Origin: Rosellinia necatrix
Taxonomy: Eukaryota > Ascomycota > Sordariomycetes > Xylariales > Xylariaceae
DNA: 64,000 nt
NCBI GenBank assembly: GCA_021209875.1
Contig: JAGYVD010000002.1
Span: forward strand, 1,984,001-2,048,000
Direction of reading: 5' to 3'
The notes under the pieces are model-generated. The model was not told where the DNA came from and made no database searches. It saw only the letters and a list, made by a program, of their open reading frames with translations. A program made the translations under genes and the position numbers. This document shows, in pieces, positions 45,323 to 59,278 of this stretch. The first letter of the stretch is position 1; each line of letters opens with the position of its first letter.

Positions 45323-48300
45323 CCTGCTGAGTTGTTGTTACGGTGGGCTCCAATAGTTATGCAAAGCAGGTTCGTGTTATACGAATTGTCATTACATTGT
45401 AGACGAATTACGGCAAAGGCCTGTGTCCGAGTGTCCCATCACCTCCTCTCGGCCGTAGGGGGCTCCGAAACCCAAGCCCAAGCTTCCCTTCCCTGCCGGT
45501 TATTTTTATCGGACAATGGCCTTAGGATAACCTTATTCGCAAAAATGATATGATCTACCGGCAGGCCAAACCTAGATAGCGTAGAGCCAGGCTGGCGTGG
45601 TGTAGGGTATATCTCGAGAGACCGGAGAGGGAGGAACAAAAAAAAAAAAAAAAAGGAAGGGATCTCTCGACACGGGAGACTGACAAATCGAAAGGAGAAG
45701 ATTCGTCTGATCGCAGGGCATTTGTTTCCCCTCACCGCCAACTTGTCCTCGCATAATGTTGGCAGACGACGGCCTGCCTCACATGATACGCTCTCGTCGG
45801 CCGTTGGTGCGAGTCTCGAATGCGCCCAACCATCCATCAAGCAAAGCCCCTGCAAGAGGGAGCAAGACACCCCCTCGGCAGGGTGGGCAGGGCGGCTTGT
45901 CACAATCACCAAGCGGCCGGGCTTATCCGGCATCCGTTTATTTGTTTGTCCCTCGCGCGGTTCCCATTCGGCTGTCGTGCTATTAATACCTCAGCGATAT
46001 AGGTAGGGGCTGCTGACGGGGGGCCGGCCCTCTACTTGGTCTTAACACGTCCTATTAATCCCTACCCGCTGGATGCCAATATCCGAGGAGAGAGAACGAC
46101 TGACAGAGAGGGAGAGGGAGAGTGAGCCCGCACTGATAAGACGCGGTACCGACGCACGCAAGGCCCCTCCCCCCATCGCCATCATAGCCAGAACCCGCAA
46201 GCCTAACCTAGCCTGACCTGACCCGTCCCTGCCCGCTGCTCTTTCTCTTTCTCCCTCTCTCTATCTCTCTCTCTCTCTCTATTCCTCTCCCTCCCTCGCC
46301 CGTTTTTCTGGGAGGGGGTTGCTGATGCGTGATAGACGCGGCAAGCGTGAGGAGCGTACGACTAATAAGCACTGACCCGGTTTAGCCACAGCGCGTATCC
46401 CGTCTCTCCATATGGGGTCGGGATATTGTTGGAAATTGTTTCAATTTTTAATTATTATTTTTTTGCTGGAGACCATCGGTTCCGCGGGCGGCAGTTCTCA
46501 TAAATCTCCGTTTCGCCTTTCGTAGCCCTGCTAATCTTCCTGGGCATGAGCACCACCATTCATTCATCCTCGGCGTCCAAGTAACCAAGTAACTACTTCG
46601 TAGATCGGTAGTCGACAGGAGGCTGGCACAGGCGTCTTGTGCATTACTGTAGACCGCAAAATCATTAAAAGGATCCCACATGTATTTGTTTCTCACATGT
46701 GTTTCTTGCCGTCCGAGGGTGAGCGCGCGCGCACGCGGCGTTTCCTAGTTTAGAGCCCAGGTTGCAACGCAGCAGGCAAGTGTACATATATCACACCGCA
46801 ATATTTATATGATGAAGGGAGCCGAGATAGCGATGGCAACGCTTAATGCTCGTAGTATCTAGTATAACTGGAGTTTTCGTATGGAGCATCCCTCCCAGAA
46901 CAGCCGCAAGTTACCTATCCAGGCGCCATCCCAGGCACCCCCCCAGGAGAGCCATCGTGTCTACCTTCTCGAAGTTAGTCTAGTGTACCAAGTTGCCCAG
47001 TGCCCCATTGTTGATATTTCCGGTTCGGGCCATCTGATTGAAATTAGCTATCCACTGTTTCCTTTCGAAGCCGACTGGGCGGCCCACCCAAAGCTAGCTT
47101 CGACAACCATAGTGTGCTGTCGTGTACGGTACCATACTGTCGAGGTCATCTTGCCATTTCCAAGGGTATCTCGGTTGTTTACAACGGTTGTGAAATCCCC
47201 GATTGGCTTGGGACGGACTGGCGCTGGGGTCACGGCGCAACGCGCAAGGGGGCCGGAGTGACCCGCACCATCTAATAACAAGGTCTATACCTACTACGGC
47301 ATTATCAGTGTCAATTATCGGTGTTAATTAACGGTGAGATGCAAACTCACACAGCCTGGGCGAGGGGACAGGCTGCGTCGGCTTCACGGACGCGCAGAGA
47401 TAGAACGATGGTCGTCTGAATATGGTATCGGGCCTGTCTGTCGGTAACCCGGTTCTCCAGCAACAAGGGCCCGTGCGGAGAGAAAGGCATCTTTCTTTGG
47501 TCGTCACGGAATGCAGGCGAGTTACCTATTCTAGTAAGCGAGAGGCGCCTGTTTCGGCATTGAAGGGATATGACGCTCGTGGCCAGCTCATCCGGCTCAC
47601 GTTGGTCGACACGGCTTGCAGACGCGCCGCCCACGAGTGGTGCAGCGGCGGACACATGTCGGCTGCTCAGTGAGCTCTGGCTGCGCCGGCATGAAACGAT
47701 ATCCCGCTCTTACGCGCATGCTGTGACTAGCGTGCTCTGTAGGCGTACCGAATGCGGTCCTGTCTCGCGATTTTGAGCCTCACGTCATCGAAACGGTTTG
47801 CGGATATCTGGCATGAACGTGGAGAAGGCGGTCGCATGTTGGCAGACCGCTGATCGTCTTGCCTAGCCCGCTTGGGAATCCTCCGACGATACCTGCATCT
47901 TGCCAGGAACCCCGCGCGTGCTAATTATTCCTCCTGAGATCCATGGAGACTCAGGATGGTGGGGGGGGGCAGCGTTTGCCCTTCCGTGCCCGTTCCCGCT
48001 GGCCTGCGAGGCGGCGGCGCGAGCGGTGGCCCTTCTCCTGGGCGGCCGGACATGTCATGTGAGTCGATGGATTTATGTAGTGCATGTATGTGCGAGCAGT
48101 GCGAGCAGTGCGATGTATGGAGCTAGATGTACATCGTTCGCAGCTCTCTTCACGGATTCGAAACAGACTAACTAGCCCAGCTCACCTTGGTTGGGCAGAT
48201 CGATCGAGGGGAATCTCACGCTCACGCATACACCACACACCCAGCCGGTTCCAGGCCACCCGCTGAGCGCTGCTTGGCCGGGCCAGATTCGGCCGCAGAA

Positions 48301-51300
48301 ACGGTACATCAGAGGTGCGCATGCGATCTGGGTTGCGCAACGGGTCGGTTGACCCTCCCGAGATGCGACGAAGGCCAGCGCAGCCGCCCGGGTCCCATTT
48401 CTCCTCACGGGCAGATAGGTAGCCAGTATCGAGGATATGTGGGAGCAGATGCCATGCCACCTCGGTGATGGAACGGCGCGCTACTGGTAGCCACAGCTTG
48501 GATCGCAGCAAGCCGACCTGCAGGGGTCTTGTACGCGTCCCCTGGTTCGCCTGGCTGGACGCTTGGGAGGAGGGAGGGGGGAAGGGAGTCCTCGTTGGCC
48601 ATGCAGGGTACCTGGCCCTCGGCAAGCATGGCCTTGCGCCGTCCACTAGTTATCTAGTTACCATGCCATGTATATATGTATGTATGTACATTAGAGAGAT
48701 TCCCCATTGCGCCATCGAAATCCCCAAAACATGCCGTGCAACGGCTGTTCCGCGGCGGCGTGACCCCTCACCGTAAGGCCGACCGACAGGAAAGTTGGGC
48801 AAGCCCAGACGATAGCCAAAGGTAAGCCCGGCTGCTGAGATAGTTCATTTCTAGATGGCAGACGGCTGGGAGGCCGAAACAACGGATAAAGGATTGTTGC
48901 CCTCACCATCGGTGGGACGCATTGGCCCCGGGTCGCACGGGTTTCGCGCTTGGAAGTGTTCTCCGGCCCTAATCCCAATCCTGATTTTCTTTGATATTAG
49001 ATGGTAAACATGACGACTAGCAGGAACAGCAATAGCAGCAGTAACAGGGGCGGTGTTATAATGATAAAAAAACCCCCCAGAAAAAAAAAACCCCAGAAAA
49101 AAAAACCGAGAAACGAGAAACGAACTAAGCGAGAGTGGTCCATAGAGGAGATCCTGTAACGCAGGTCAGTGGCCGGGATGGGGAGTGTGATCTGATGTTT
49201 CTGGGGTCACATTGCAGCTCTAATCTCCATGTTTACTTACCGGTTCTACTTGGGTAGTTGACATCAAAACGATATTGTGCTTGACCAAGAAGGCAAAGTA
49301 CGCGATCACACTTGCCAAGGCCTGATCGCTTCGCACAGGAGTCGAAAGCCTAGATAGGTTAGGTGCTTAGTTATCTAGCGTGGGCAAACGCCCTCTTGTC
49401 CTCGAATTCCCATACGCACGTACTATTTTATCCTGGGGACACACGCGGCCGTGATCCCGGGGTGCTAGTAAGACGTATCATTGTTCACGGCCACGCCATT
49501 TCCACCATCACAGAGCAGACGAAATTTGACCCAGCTCTTTCGAAGATCCTCATCGGCACCGAGCGTGTGATTCTCACCCGGACAACCGCTAACTACATCC
49601 GTCCGGGACACCAGTCGGTTGACTCGGCAGTGATGCCGCCGCAGCCAACATTCATCGAGACACGGGAGGGACGAGAGATCTAGAAATCCCCCACTCCGGG
49701 AAACGAGACATACTCGAATTCGGTAGTTGGCTTCGATCGAAAAATCCCCGGGCAAGGCTAGCCTAGTGTAGCGTTTGCCAGAAACAAAGAAATGGGGACC
49801 TCCCCTCGTCCCCCAATCGCGCTTGTTACCCTGCAAACCTAGCGACAGTAGGGAGGGCTTGTCCCTGGATCCTCCACAAGGCCAGATTGGGACAATTACT
49901 CACCTATACCACTTGCCGCGTCCTGAATTCTCCGACCCGTGGTAAGGAATCCCTCGGCTCTAGTTCTTTCATGCCTCTCTGACCTGCTTTGCGGACCGTT
50001 TGACCCCAGCCTGGCCCGGGGGTTACCTAGTTACTGTGGTAAGGGGAAACGCGAGGCGACAGAGGAAGCGTGAGTGAGTGTGGCCCCCCTTCCCTCCTTC
50101 TCCCCCGACTCGGCTACTGTGGCTGCTCGAAGGGAACAGGGGGATTCAGGCTATAGTAGAACCCTATTAAGCGTGTGACGATGACAGCGCATACACGCAT
50201 TATTTTTTTGATCTTTCTTTTTTTTTTTTTTTGCTCGCGCGGCACCACTTCAAGTCCAGCTCTCGAGGAAGTGTGTTACATACATACCTAGTTACATATA
50301 CCATCCCGAGAGGGTAGTAAAAGGATCTGGTGAGCAGAATGGCGTACACGCCTTCCTTGTATCTTGCCCTGCAGCCAAGGGATAGATCTTAGCGGCGGTG
50401 GCCAGGTCGGAGACCTGCTTCCCCCCAGTCCCGCCTCCACGTTTTTGTGTGCCGTTTCCAATATGCTGCGTTGACTAGCGAGTTCAAGGGAAGCTCGCTT
50501 CGACCAATGGAGCTCGTAGCCTGCCACTGCATAGATTCGTTTGTAACATGCCGTCACGCATCCTCTTGGCCGTTCACAAACCCCAAATGTGTGTCCTCGC
50601 CCCGGGGGGAAATAAACTCCAGTGGCTGGTGGCCAATAATATCTCTACTATAACTGCTCTAAAATGACGAAAAAGGATCGAGCCTACCAATGTTGTCCAG
50701 CAAAACGCCGTCGGCATAATCGAAAAATAAACGATGGAGAGACTTGGCATTTGAACGAGGCTGGGGCTGTTGGTCCGGTGCTATGCTCGGTACTCTTGCC
50801 ATGTATGATAGCGGGTATTCGTATCTTTCCCTCAAGGTGTAGAGATACACCATAATTACACCAAGGCGCCTATTCGCCCAGTTAGAATGCCCCGGCGTTG
50901 CCTTGACAAACTTACCCTTCGATATATCAGAATCGGTGGGTCATAGTAGACGGTAGATGTGTGAATTCCGTTGTGGAAAAACGACACGGCACGCGTGACA
51001 AATAGGTAACCTCCCCAAAGTGCCAGATCCTCCTGAGGTTCTCATACGAGTTTCTGGCCCAATCGAAATTGGCAGCGGTGATCTCTTGAATCCGGTCGTA
51101 GACATGCCGGCACTCTCTCTTCGTTCTGTCGACCGTTTGACCAGCTCCCACATGAATCCCTTAAGATACATATTTTGCCTGAAACGCGTCACCGAATGTT
51201 TTATCGCCTATTATTTGATTGTACCTGCATCGGACCAGATTGCTCTCCATTGCTGTATTCTCCGTCAGGCGTTGCCCCTGCTGTCCGCTCATTAGCCAGC

Positions 51301-52171
51301 ATCCCCTTTCCTTCTTTGCGTCATCATCATCGCTGGATGGGTATCTTTCCTTCGCGTCCAACCATCGCCATTAGAATACATAAAGATGTTTCTTTCCCAA
51401 TCTACCTGCAACCGCTATTACAATGCAATGAAAAAGAAGAGCCCACCCATCCCCTGAGAGATCTGCTACGTAGTCTGCCTGGCCAATCGACCAACGATCC
51501 ATGAAGTAAAGAAAAGAAAGACAAAGGAGATGTTATTTGACGTCCCGGACGCGTGCATTATATACTGTAGGTTATCGGGCCGAAGAGACAGTGATAACGC
51601 CAATCAAAACAACCCCATTTTTCGCTTCGTCGCCCATCGTTTGTCTAAAGTCCACCGTGTCATCAAGAAGAAGAATAAGAGAAAGAATGAAGTAGAAGAA
51701 CGTAGGCATCGTAGCGTGTTATGAACACCTCTAACCAAAAAAAGTCACCGCCTTATATACCGTGAAATATAAAATATGCACCAAGCCATTTGTCCATCAC
51801 TACCAGAATTGTTATACAACGAGTGCGGAAGAAGGAGTTCGAGGGCATGCCGGCCGACTCCAAACGCCTTGCTTGTAGGAATGGTAGAGTAGGTAGTGTT
51901 ATGGGCAGCGGCGGGTTTAGAACGTTGGTTTTCCGATCCAAGGTCGATATTCGTAATTAAACTGCTCTCGAAGGAGATCATTAAAGGCAATGAATACGCA
52001 TCGGTGTCACCGCCCAGCCGAAGCCGCAAATTAGGTCGAGTATTTTGTCGATGGGTAGGTAGATCATGTAAACGATCATCTGGATCCCGGTTACTGCTGT
52101 CTCTCCAATTGCTGAGGATAGATCATGTCCCCAGACGCAGGAGCTGAAGCGCCTGGCGGGGACTCTGATTG
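44088..52171. other. 8-kb region without a recognisable gene
   Basis: Frames up to about 165 codons occur, but none has a family motif, a plausible start context with conserved domain, or exon-like joins. The stretch holds a GCGTCT hexamer array (45292-45330), an A17-type run (45638-45654), CT-rich tracts (46230-46300), A/C-rich runs near 49068-49106 and a T run near 50218-50233. Unannotated non-coding transcription is possible but not visible. Confidence 0.4.
45292..45330. repeat. GCGTCT hexamer microsatellite
   Basis: About six consecutive copies of the hexamer gtctgc/gcgtct, with the last one changed. Confidence 0.85.
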
Positions 52172-53364
52172 CTATAAGCCCTCCTCTGCTCCCACCTCTT
52201 CTGGCATCTCTCCGGAGAGCTGTGCGGCTCGCTCGCGACATGCCTGAGGAGTAAAGCCCGGCCCAACCTTGTTTGAGACGTAGCGCCATTTCTCGTTTTC
52301 GTAGTCTTGAAGGGCCGTGCGAAGCTTCTGGTCCTGTTTCCCCCTACGTCAGTTTTCGACTAGCCCTTATCGGACGAGAATCAATAATTCTCGCTAAAGG
52401 ATAACCTTACCGTCTCATCTGTCCACTGAGTAGTCTTAGCCTTCAGTTTCGTACAGTAGCGTACCTGGAGAGTCCCAGAAGATCGGCCAGGGAAAAAATC
52501 CGCTATTTGCTTCCAGGTCAAGCTCTTGTTCTCCTTCAGGTCGATGAGGAGCGCATCATCTTCCGGTGTAAATTTCAATTTTGGCCCCCTAGGCCGAGGT
52601 GCGGGCGCCGGCATGCCAACTTGTCCTACTACGCTCGGCGCGCCTCCTACACCGCCACCCATGTTTCCCTCTCCTTCGCGCCTCATCATTTTGGACGGCG
52701 GCCCCTGATCGGGAAGTCTGTGATGATGGTGGGTCGGGGCCGCGGCGGCCGCCGCCTGCGCATAAGCGGCTCCCATGGAAGACTGCTGCATAGGATCAAG
52801 GTCACCTTGCTCGAGGTCAGGAATGCCAGGTACGGAGAGATCGAGATCGTCGGGACGTGGCCGTTTCGAACCCGCGCTGTGTGGCTGACTCGGTGTCAAG
52901 GATGGGTATAGTGGTGCCCCGACGACGGCGTGAGGCGAAGGGCCTGCGCCATAGTGCGGAGGCTGATGGCCCATGTGCCGGGTCCCCGGATGCCCCCCAA
53001 GATGCCCCGGATCCATCAAAATCTGGTGATGATGGTGATGGGCGGGATGATGTTGCGACATGGCGTGATGAGAGTGCGAGGAAGACTGCTCATGTAGGCC
53101 GCCGTGTCCTGTATGTTGCTGCATTGGATTAGCTCGATGATGGTGGTGCGAGTCGTATGCGTGCGGAGTTTGGCTTTGCTCCCCCGGGTGCGACTCTTGT
53201 GGAGAGTATTCGACATGGTAGTCTGGTCCTACTCGATAGTTGCCCGCCAGCGTGTCCTCGATACATGGGTCCCGCCAGAGCGAACCGCTCTGAACGGTCG
53301 CCGAACTCTGAACGGAGAGAATCTGGAGAGCGGAAACCCCTCGGGGTTTCTGGCGCGGAGGCAA
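52172..53364 (-). CDS. Two-repeat Myb/SANT DNA-binding protein (start uncertain)
   Basis: Exons 52333-52172 and 52411 up to about 53364 (minus strand). The first SANT repeat is PKLKFTPEDDALLIDLKENKSLTWKQIADFFPGRSSGTLQVRYCTKLK, quoted only as positions here: about 52440-52585. The second starts at TTQWTDET and continues across the 77-bp intron into DQKLRTALQDYENEKW and GFTPQACRERAAQL. The N-terminal half is low-complexity, with His runs (SHHHH, HHHHH), Gln, Gly and a poly-Ala stretch, typical of a fungal transcription regulator. The frame opens at 53364 without an ATG. The first in-frame ATG is at 53124, so either that is the start or a small upstream exon exists. No target can be inferred. 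Confidence 0.8.
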
Positions 53365-53520
53365 CTGTGACCCGAAGAGGGCGCTTGTCGCTCGTCTCGA
53401 AGAGGGCGGGCGTCGTGCTCGCTCAGAGTCGAACTGGAGGTTGGATAGTGTATTGCGCGTCCAACGACCCAGTACATGTGTTAGTGTATGGCGGCTCTGG
53501 TGGAAGAGGAGGCTTTCAGA

Positions 53521-53606
53521 TGTGGGATGCTGTGGGATGCTGTGGGATGCTGTGGGATTGGTAGTGGTGGTGGTAGTGGTGGTGGTAGTGGTGGTGTTGG
53601 TGGTTG
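53521..53606. repeat. 10-bp (tgtgggatgc) and 9-bp (ggtggtagt) minisatellites
   Basis: Three full and one partial unit of tgtgggatgc are followed by repeated GGTAGTGGT-type units. Confidence 0.9.
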
Positions 53607-56600
53607 GTATCTTGTAGGTGGTAAGTTTCTAACAGCCGGAGGGAAGTAATAAGAGATAACAGGAAGTTGAGCTCGACGCGATTCGTTCAAGGAAGGTTCA
53701 GCATTTCGTTGCCACCTAAGCTCTCGAGTACGGGGATCAGCCCTTTTTCTTGTTTTCCTTAGCTGCTCTATTATATGGTAACAAAACGTCAGAGGATACT
53801 AGGGCACGCGGGCAACGGTCTGCATTATATCGTCTGATTCCCCTCTTAGTTATCCTCCTAGACTAGGATGCGGTTGGGATTGACAGGCGAGCACCTGGAC
53901 TAGGTAACTTCCATCCAAACGTCAAAGCACTTGACCGGATTTGACCTGTGCGAGACGAGTATGGTTCCTGAACGGGTGTGCAGGTTCGCGTACCTTGGCC
54001 GATAATGACGGTAGCATAATTTGGAGATCTTATTATTTCATGGTCTGTCTGGCCGGATATAGAAACGAGACAAGGCCCCAGCCGGAGGGTGATGATGCAA
54101 CTAGGGGCGGGCAACCACCACAGCGGATCGAACTCAGGGTAAGTTAGAACCGGTAGCGTCTTGGGAGGCCAGGGAACACGAATAGAGTCAAGCGCCGCGA
54201 CCAAGGCTTACAAGGTTGTGTTCAAGCTAATCTCGGCGGGACTAATGTGGCCCGACGAGACTCGAGTTTAGAAAATGGCGTGGAAGACCAAGCAAGACTA
54301 CAGAAGGGAGAGAGAAAGCTGAAACAGCCCGTCACCATGCGGTTGGGCAGTACGTGTAGAGCATGACAAGCAATAATACAGCGTCCCACACCTCACCTGT
54401 GGCAACCAGGTCCTTGCTTAACATGCTGTTCAGCAAAGCTAAGGCGATGACAATCCCTGAAAGGTCAGACTGCCGGTTGATGGTGGCGCAACAAGGCCGG
54501 CTACTGGAAAGCAAATGAGAAACAAGTATCGGGGAGTTGGGCCGCTCACATACCTCCACTAGGAGGGATATAGTTGAGACTGGGGTGGTCATAATAAGGA
54601 AGCAGAGAGCTATGATGCTGACATGCCATAGGGCAGTGGGAATGGCAAGGTTGCAAAGTAGCTTAGCCCCAGGTTATGCTAGGTAACTAGATTGCCGAAA
54701 GAGAAGACGCAAGGCAGGGGAATCTAGTCGTCGAACCAGGCAAATTTGCCCTATGCGGACGCTGTACAGGCGCGCACGCGCGCGGCGCACCTCCAAGACC
54801 CTTAAGGCCGAATTTAATTGCTTTACTGCTCGACTCTGGCTTTGGTGTGAGCCAGAATGCCAAATGAAATCAGGGGGATATGTCGACCACCTACCTTGCA
54901 CGCAGAGACGCGCCGGGATAATGCGGTGCAGGAAAAAGATACCTCGTCGAGAAACGGGCCAAGGCCGGCAACAACGCTTTTCTGCAACAAGATTGGGAAG
55001 TACAGTTACCGACCCAGGTACAGGAGACGAGGAGTGCCACAAAATCCCCAAGAGCCCCTTACGCCTCCATGCGTCACCATGAAAGGGGTTCGACGATGGA
55101 TGGATGGGGCTTAGGCGGGAGCCGTTGGCCAGCAAAGCGAGCATCCGGCATCGTGACGATTGACCGACAGTCTCCCCACATGCTGCCGGGGACGGCGATC
55201 CCAGTCCAGATTGTGCCTGAACTCCAAGCCTGTGATCGTATTGTGATCGTATTAAGCTGAGCAAAAGTATCGAGCGGGCCCCGGTCGACATCAGTCCGGT
55301 ACAGTGGAAGGACCCGCGATATCCTTGGGCCTTGGTGCGTCCTATTATTGCGCAATCCAATGCGGCGGAGCCTCGAGGCCGATAGTAGCATAGTGGGAAA
55401 CGCTTCTGGTATCTCTGAGGTCCCGAGCTGAAAATAGGGTATTCCAAGACGAGATTTTGTTGCATGAATAAGACACGTCTCAGGCAATTCAAGCAATTAA
55501 AATGATGTGTTATGCTGAATGACAAGGGTGGTGTTTGCAAGTGGGCTTGGGCTTCTAGAAGGGCATAAGAGCTTCGAGAGCTGTGGGCAGGGGTTGCGAG
55601 CCTCACGAGCCACACAGCCTGACCCGGAATATCATGTCTTTATCCAGGTACGTTGCGAGCTGAGGCGTCCGGGGAGTCGAGAAAAGAAAAAAGGAAGAAG
55701 AAGAAAAACAAGGGAGAGGAGGGGAGGGAGGAGGTTGCAGCAGGGACGGAAGGAATTAAGCGACGTCGAGAAAACAGAAACATGACGCTATCCAGGCAGG
55801 TGCGTGGTTGACAGATACCTACTTACTTCCTATGTAGGTAGGGTTATGTGCACATACATGGTTACCTACTCAAGGTTGGGTAGGGAAAGTTTACACGCTA
55901 CTACTACTAATAGTCATACATGCTTAGTTACCTATATAACTAACACCTGCGTCCGGTCCATTAGGCATCTCCTATGCATAGGTACAAGTTGGGAAACCGT
56001 TTCTCTCCAGAGTAACTCACCTAGGTAAGAATCTGCATAGTAAAGTGCCAAACATCGACTAAGGACAGTTTCGGCTAGCCTTAGCGGAGTATAATTAGAT
56101 ATGTACAACGGTACACTAGCCCAAGGGCACCAACAGGGCGGGCACATAGTATAGTACTTTCCAGATAGCATGCAACTTATGTACATACATATAGTAGTAT
56201 ACTAGCAGTTGACCAATCCTCTACGCCTGCCGCCCTCACGACATGGCTACGAATGTATGTACGTACATACCGACCGACATACATGCTTAAAAGGTACTGA
56301 TACACCTACTTGGGCAGGCGCTCTTAGGTAAGGTGAGAAGAAGGCATTAGGCACGTATCAACTACCTATGGTACTAGGTAGGTATGTTCGTACGCATCTC
56401 TCCGCCTACTAAGTACTTGACTAGGTAATGTACGTGTGTATAGATCTAGGTAGCCGAATGCCTTCCCTATTATAGAATTGTATTTTATGCGTTTTAAAAA
56501 TACACTGCACCCACCACCTACACTGGGTAGATTACATAGTGCTTACCTACTCACTACGGCAGACACTCGAGGAGACTAACCAACTTGGGTAGTTTCTGTT

Positions 56601-57837
56601 ACTCGCTCTCCTGCCAAAAATCCCCGACTGGGGAGAGTGGCGCCACCACCCCGAAGCCTCAAACGGGCGCTTATAGTCCGGCGACAAGTCCCCTTCCCCA
56701 ATCAGGCGTCATCGTAAGGTAGAAGAACCATTTCCTGTAGGACATAGAGGGTTTCTGTCAGGGGGGCGCATTACCTGCATTACGTGCATTACGTTCTTGG
56801 GCGAGATAGATTGAAAGACCGAACCAAGCAACACGCGCATCCGTTAAGTTGGCCGTTCACTTACTACGTACATTCATACCTGCAAGCACACTTACCTACC
56901 TACCTCTGACCAAACCTAAGCTGACAGAGGTCCCCCGGTTAGGGGCCACCTTGGTTCTTCTCGAACCATGACCCTGTGCACACCCTACCTACGTAGCCAA
57001 TATGCACTATATATGTTACCAGAAAAGGTACCCAACATTACCCGGCCCCGCCAACCATTGGTGGGCGGCGGCCCTGGGGGGGCCTCGGAAGCTAATGGCT
57101 CATGTAAAGGCATTGGGCATTGGAAGTTGGGCTTGAGGCTTGGGGCTTGGGACTTAGGGCTTGCAATTTGGGATTTGGATAGGTAGTGAGACATAGGTAG
57201 TCGGTCCTGAGACGCTGGAAACGAAGCTCCCCCAATGGTATAACTGCTGGGTCGATCATATGCACATGGCGGGTAAGGCTTCGAATCATCTGAAGAGTCG
57301 ATCGGGATTGTGACGTTGCAAACCGTTCCCGCCAAGTTCCGAGTCCCTGATCTACGGAGCCGGCACGCCGAGCGGCATCGTGCTTGTGCCAATGTAGTAT
57401 TAGTCCATCTTCTTGCCCTTTTCGTTAACCAAGGCCGATACAGTCTGCAGTTTGAGATGCACACTTCGGACTGGACCGCGAATCAAACGGCTTGCTCGTT
57501 CATCTCGACCATTTCCTTCTTTCCTCTTCCATCCATCTCCCCTTTCCCCCGCCGGCCTCTCCTCTCCCCTTTAGATTACCAATAACTGACATCGCCAATG
57601 CTCGTCCTCGTACGGGTTTCTCATACGGGTTTCTGATCCGTGTGAGGAAGCTGGGCGGCTCCCAATCTCGGGGGCGTACCGCTTTGTCGTTACATTGCAG
57701 CCCACCCGCCATTGGAAGGCTGCCTCGCTGGGTCGAGGCCTCGCATGCGCCGAAATAACGAAAGCGAAGATCAGGCAAGCCGGTTTCTCAGGAGGTTCGT
57801 CCGCCTCGACGGTACAGCTAGAGTCGGATTCGAATAC

Positions 57838-57950
57838 ATACGTACACCTATACATACACCTATACATACACCTATATACATACACCTATACATACACATA
57901 TACATACATACATACATACCTACATACATACATACTACATACCTACTACA
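57838..57950. repeat. CATACACCTATA/CATA microsatellite
   Basis: Alternating catacacctata and cata units over about 110 bp. Confidence 0.9.
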
Positions 57951-59149
57951 TGCGACGTACAATAAGCCCCAAGATTAGCTCCCGAACACTCGGGCCGCGC
58001 ATAGGAGAAGCAGCATCTGTCGCGCGCGTGCGCACTGTCGGTCGACAAACAACCTACGAGGAGTCCCTGTCCATAATGCACATCCTAGTGTGAGGGAATG
58101 GCTTTTGACAGGTGGAGTCGCAGGCATCTAGAGAGCTTGCAGGGCTCTACAATCGATGGGTTGGCGAATTGCTGGTAACTAGTTGACCTACTTACCTCCT
58201 TACATCGTGCACATACATACTGTAATTACTCACATAGCTTAAAAGTTCCCTGGTCGCTAAAATCTCCGTGACCCTCGCTCGCGACCTCCGTTAGCCCTCT
58301 CCGCTCCTCCTCTCCGTAAAAGCCTTCCCCCGCTCCCAAGGTAGTATGTATACATGCATATACTATACATAGCCCACGGTATGTAGGTAATCAGTGTAAG
58401 AGGTAGGTAGCTAGTCATATCCCAAGAATCCCTCGAATTTCAGTGCACAAAATATGCTCGGAGATCCAAACCAAATTCGGGTCGGGATCCAGGCATAGCC
58501 AGCCAGCTACAACACAACAGAATCACATAACCTACCTACAAGCAAGTACCCTAGGCAGTGTGTGGTGCACAGCCGGTCAGATGCCCACTAGATACGCACG
58601 TAAGTACGGAGTATGTACTTTCAGATAGTTAGGGCATTGTTTCAGTGCATTGTATCAGGTACCGGGCTACCAAGGTACCAGCTTACACTGCTTCGAGGTA
58701 TTAGGCTTCGGTGTTGTTACCGCAAATAGCGAAGTGAGTTGGTGTACATTGTACGTGATGGTTATAGCGCATTAGTGCATTGACGAGGGTAATTTACTGG
58801 CCTATTGCGCTCATTGCTCCATGCTCTTACCGTGGACTAGCGCCGTGGCCCGTGCTCCTAACGACAGCGCATCATCGAGGCGAGGCCGAAAAGTCTCATC
58901 TCCAACCTTCCCTCATCGCTTGACACGTGCAGACGATGCCTTACTATGAATTACCCTCGACGGGCCATGTCCCATTGACGGCCGCCGCCGATGGATGACC
59001 CATTGATGGACCCGTCGAGGACCTGTTGGCGACCCGTCGACAATCCGACGATGTGCCTGAATGCTAATGCATCCAGCAAGACCCCCCCTGGCCGAATGAC
59101 GATGATCATGACCACCGCATAGTATACTTATTTAGACATACATCCATAG

Positions 59150-59278
59150 CTACTCACATACATACATACATACGTACATACGTGCATACAAACATACATA
59201 CATCCTTACAAACATACGTACATACACACACAACACACACAACACGCACAACACACACACACACACACACACACACAC
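59150..59278. repeat. CATA then CA microsatellite
   Basis: Tetranucleotide CATA-type units with single changes pass into a pure (CA)n tract ending near 59277. Confidence 0.9.

Noticed and set aside
45439..45933. 164-codon frame in the 8-kb spacer
   Set aside because: Includes a homopolymer-coded Phe run and no conserved motif.
46881..47261. 126-codon plus-strand frame starting MEHPSQ
   Set aside because: No recognised domain, no splice continuation, isolated in the desert; not strong enough to call.
53229..53477. Short frame with ATG at 53477 as the first exon of the Myb gene
   Set aside because: No good donor/acceptor pair joins it in frame to the Myb exon; kept only as an open possibility for the missing start.
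54088..54150. tRNA-like B box (GAGTTCGATCC on the minus strand)
   Set aside because: The flanking bases do not form a T-stem or acceptor stem.
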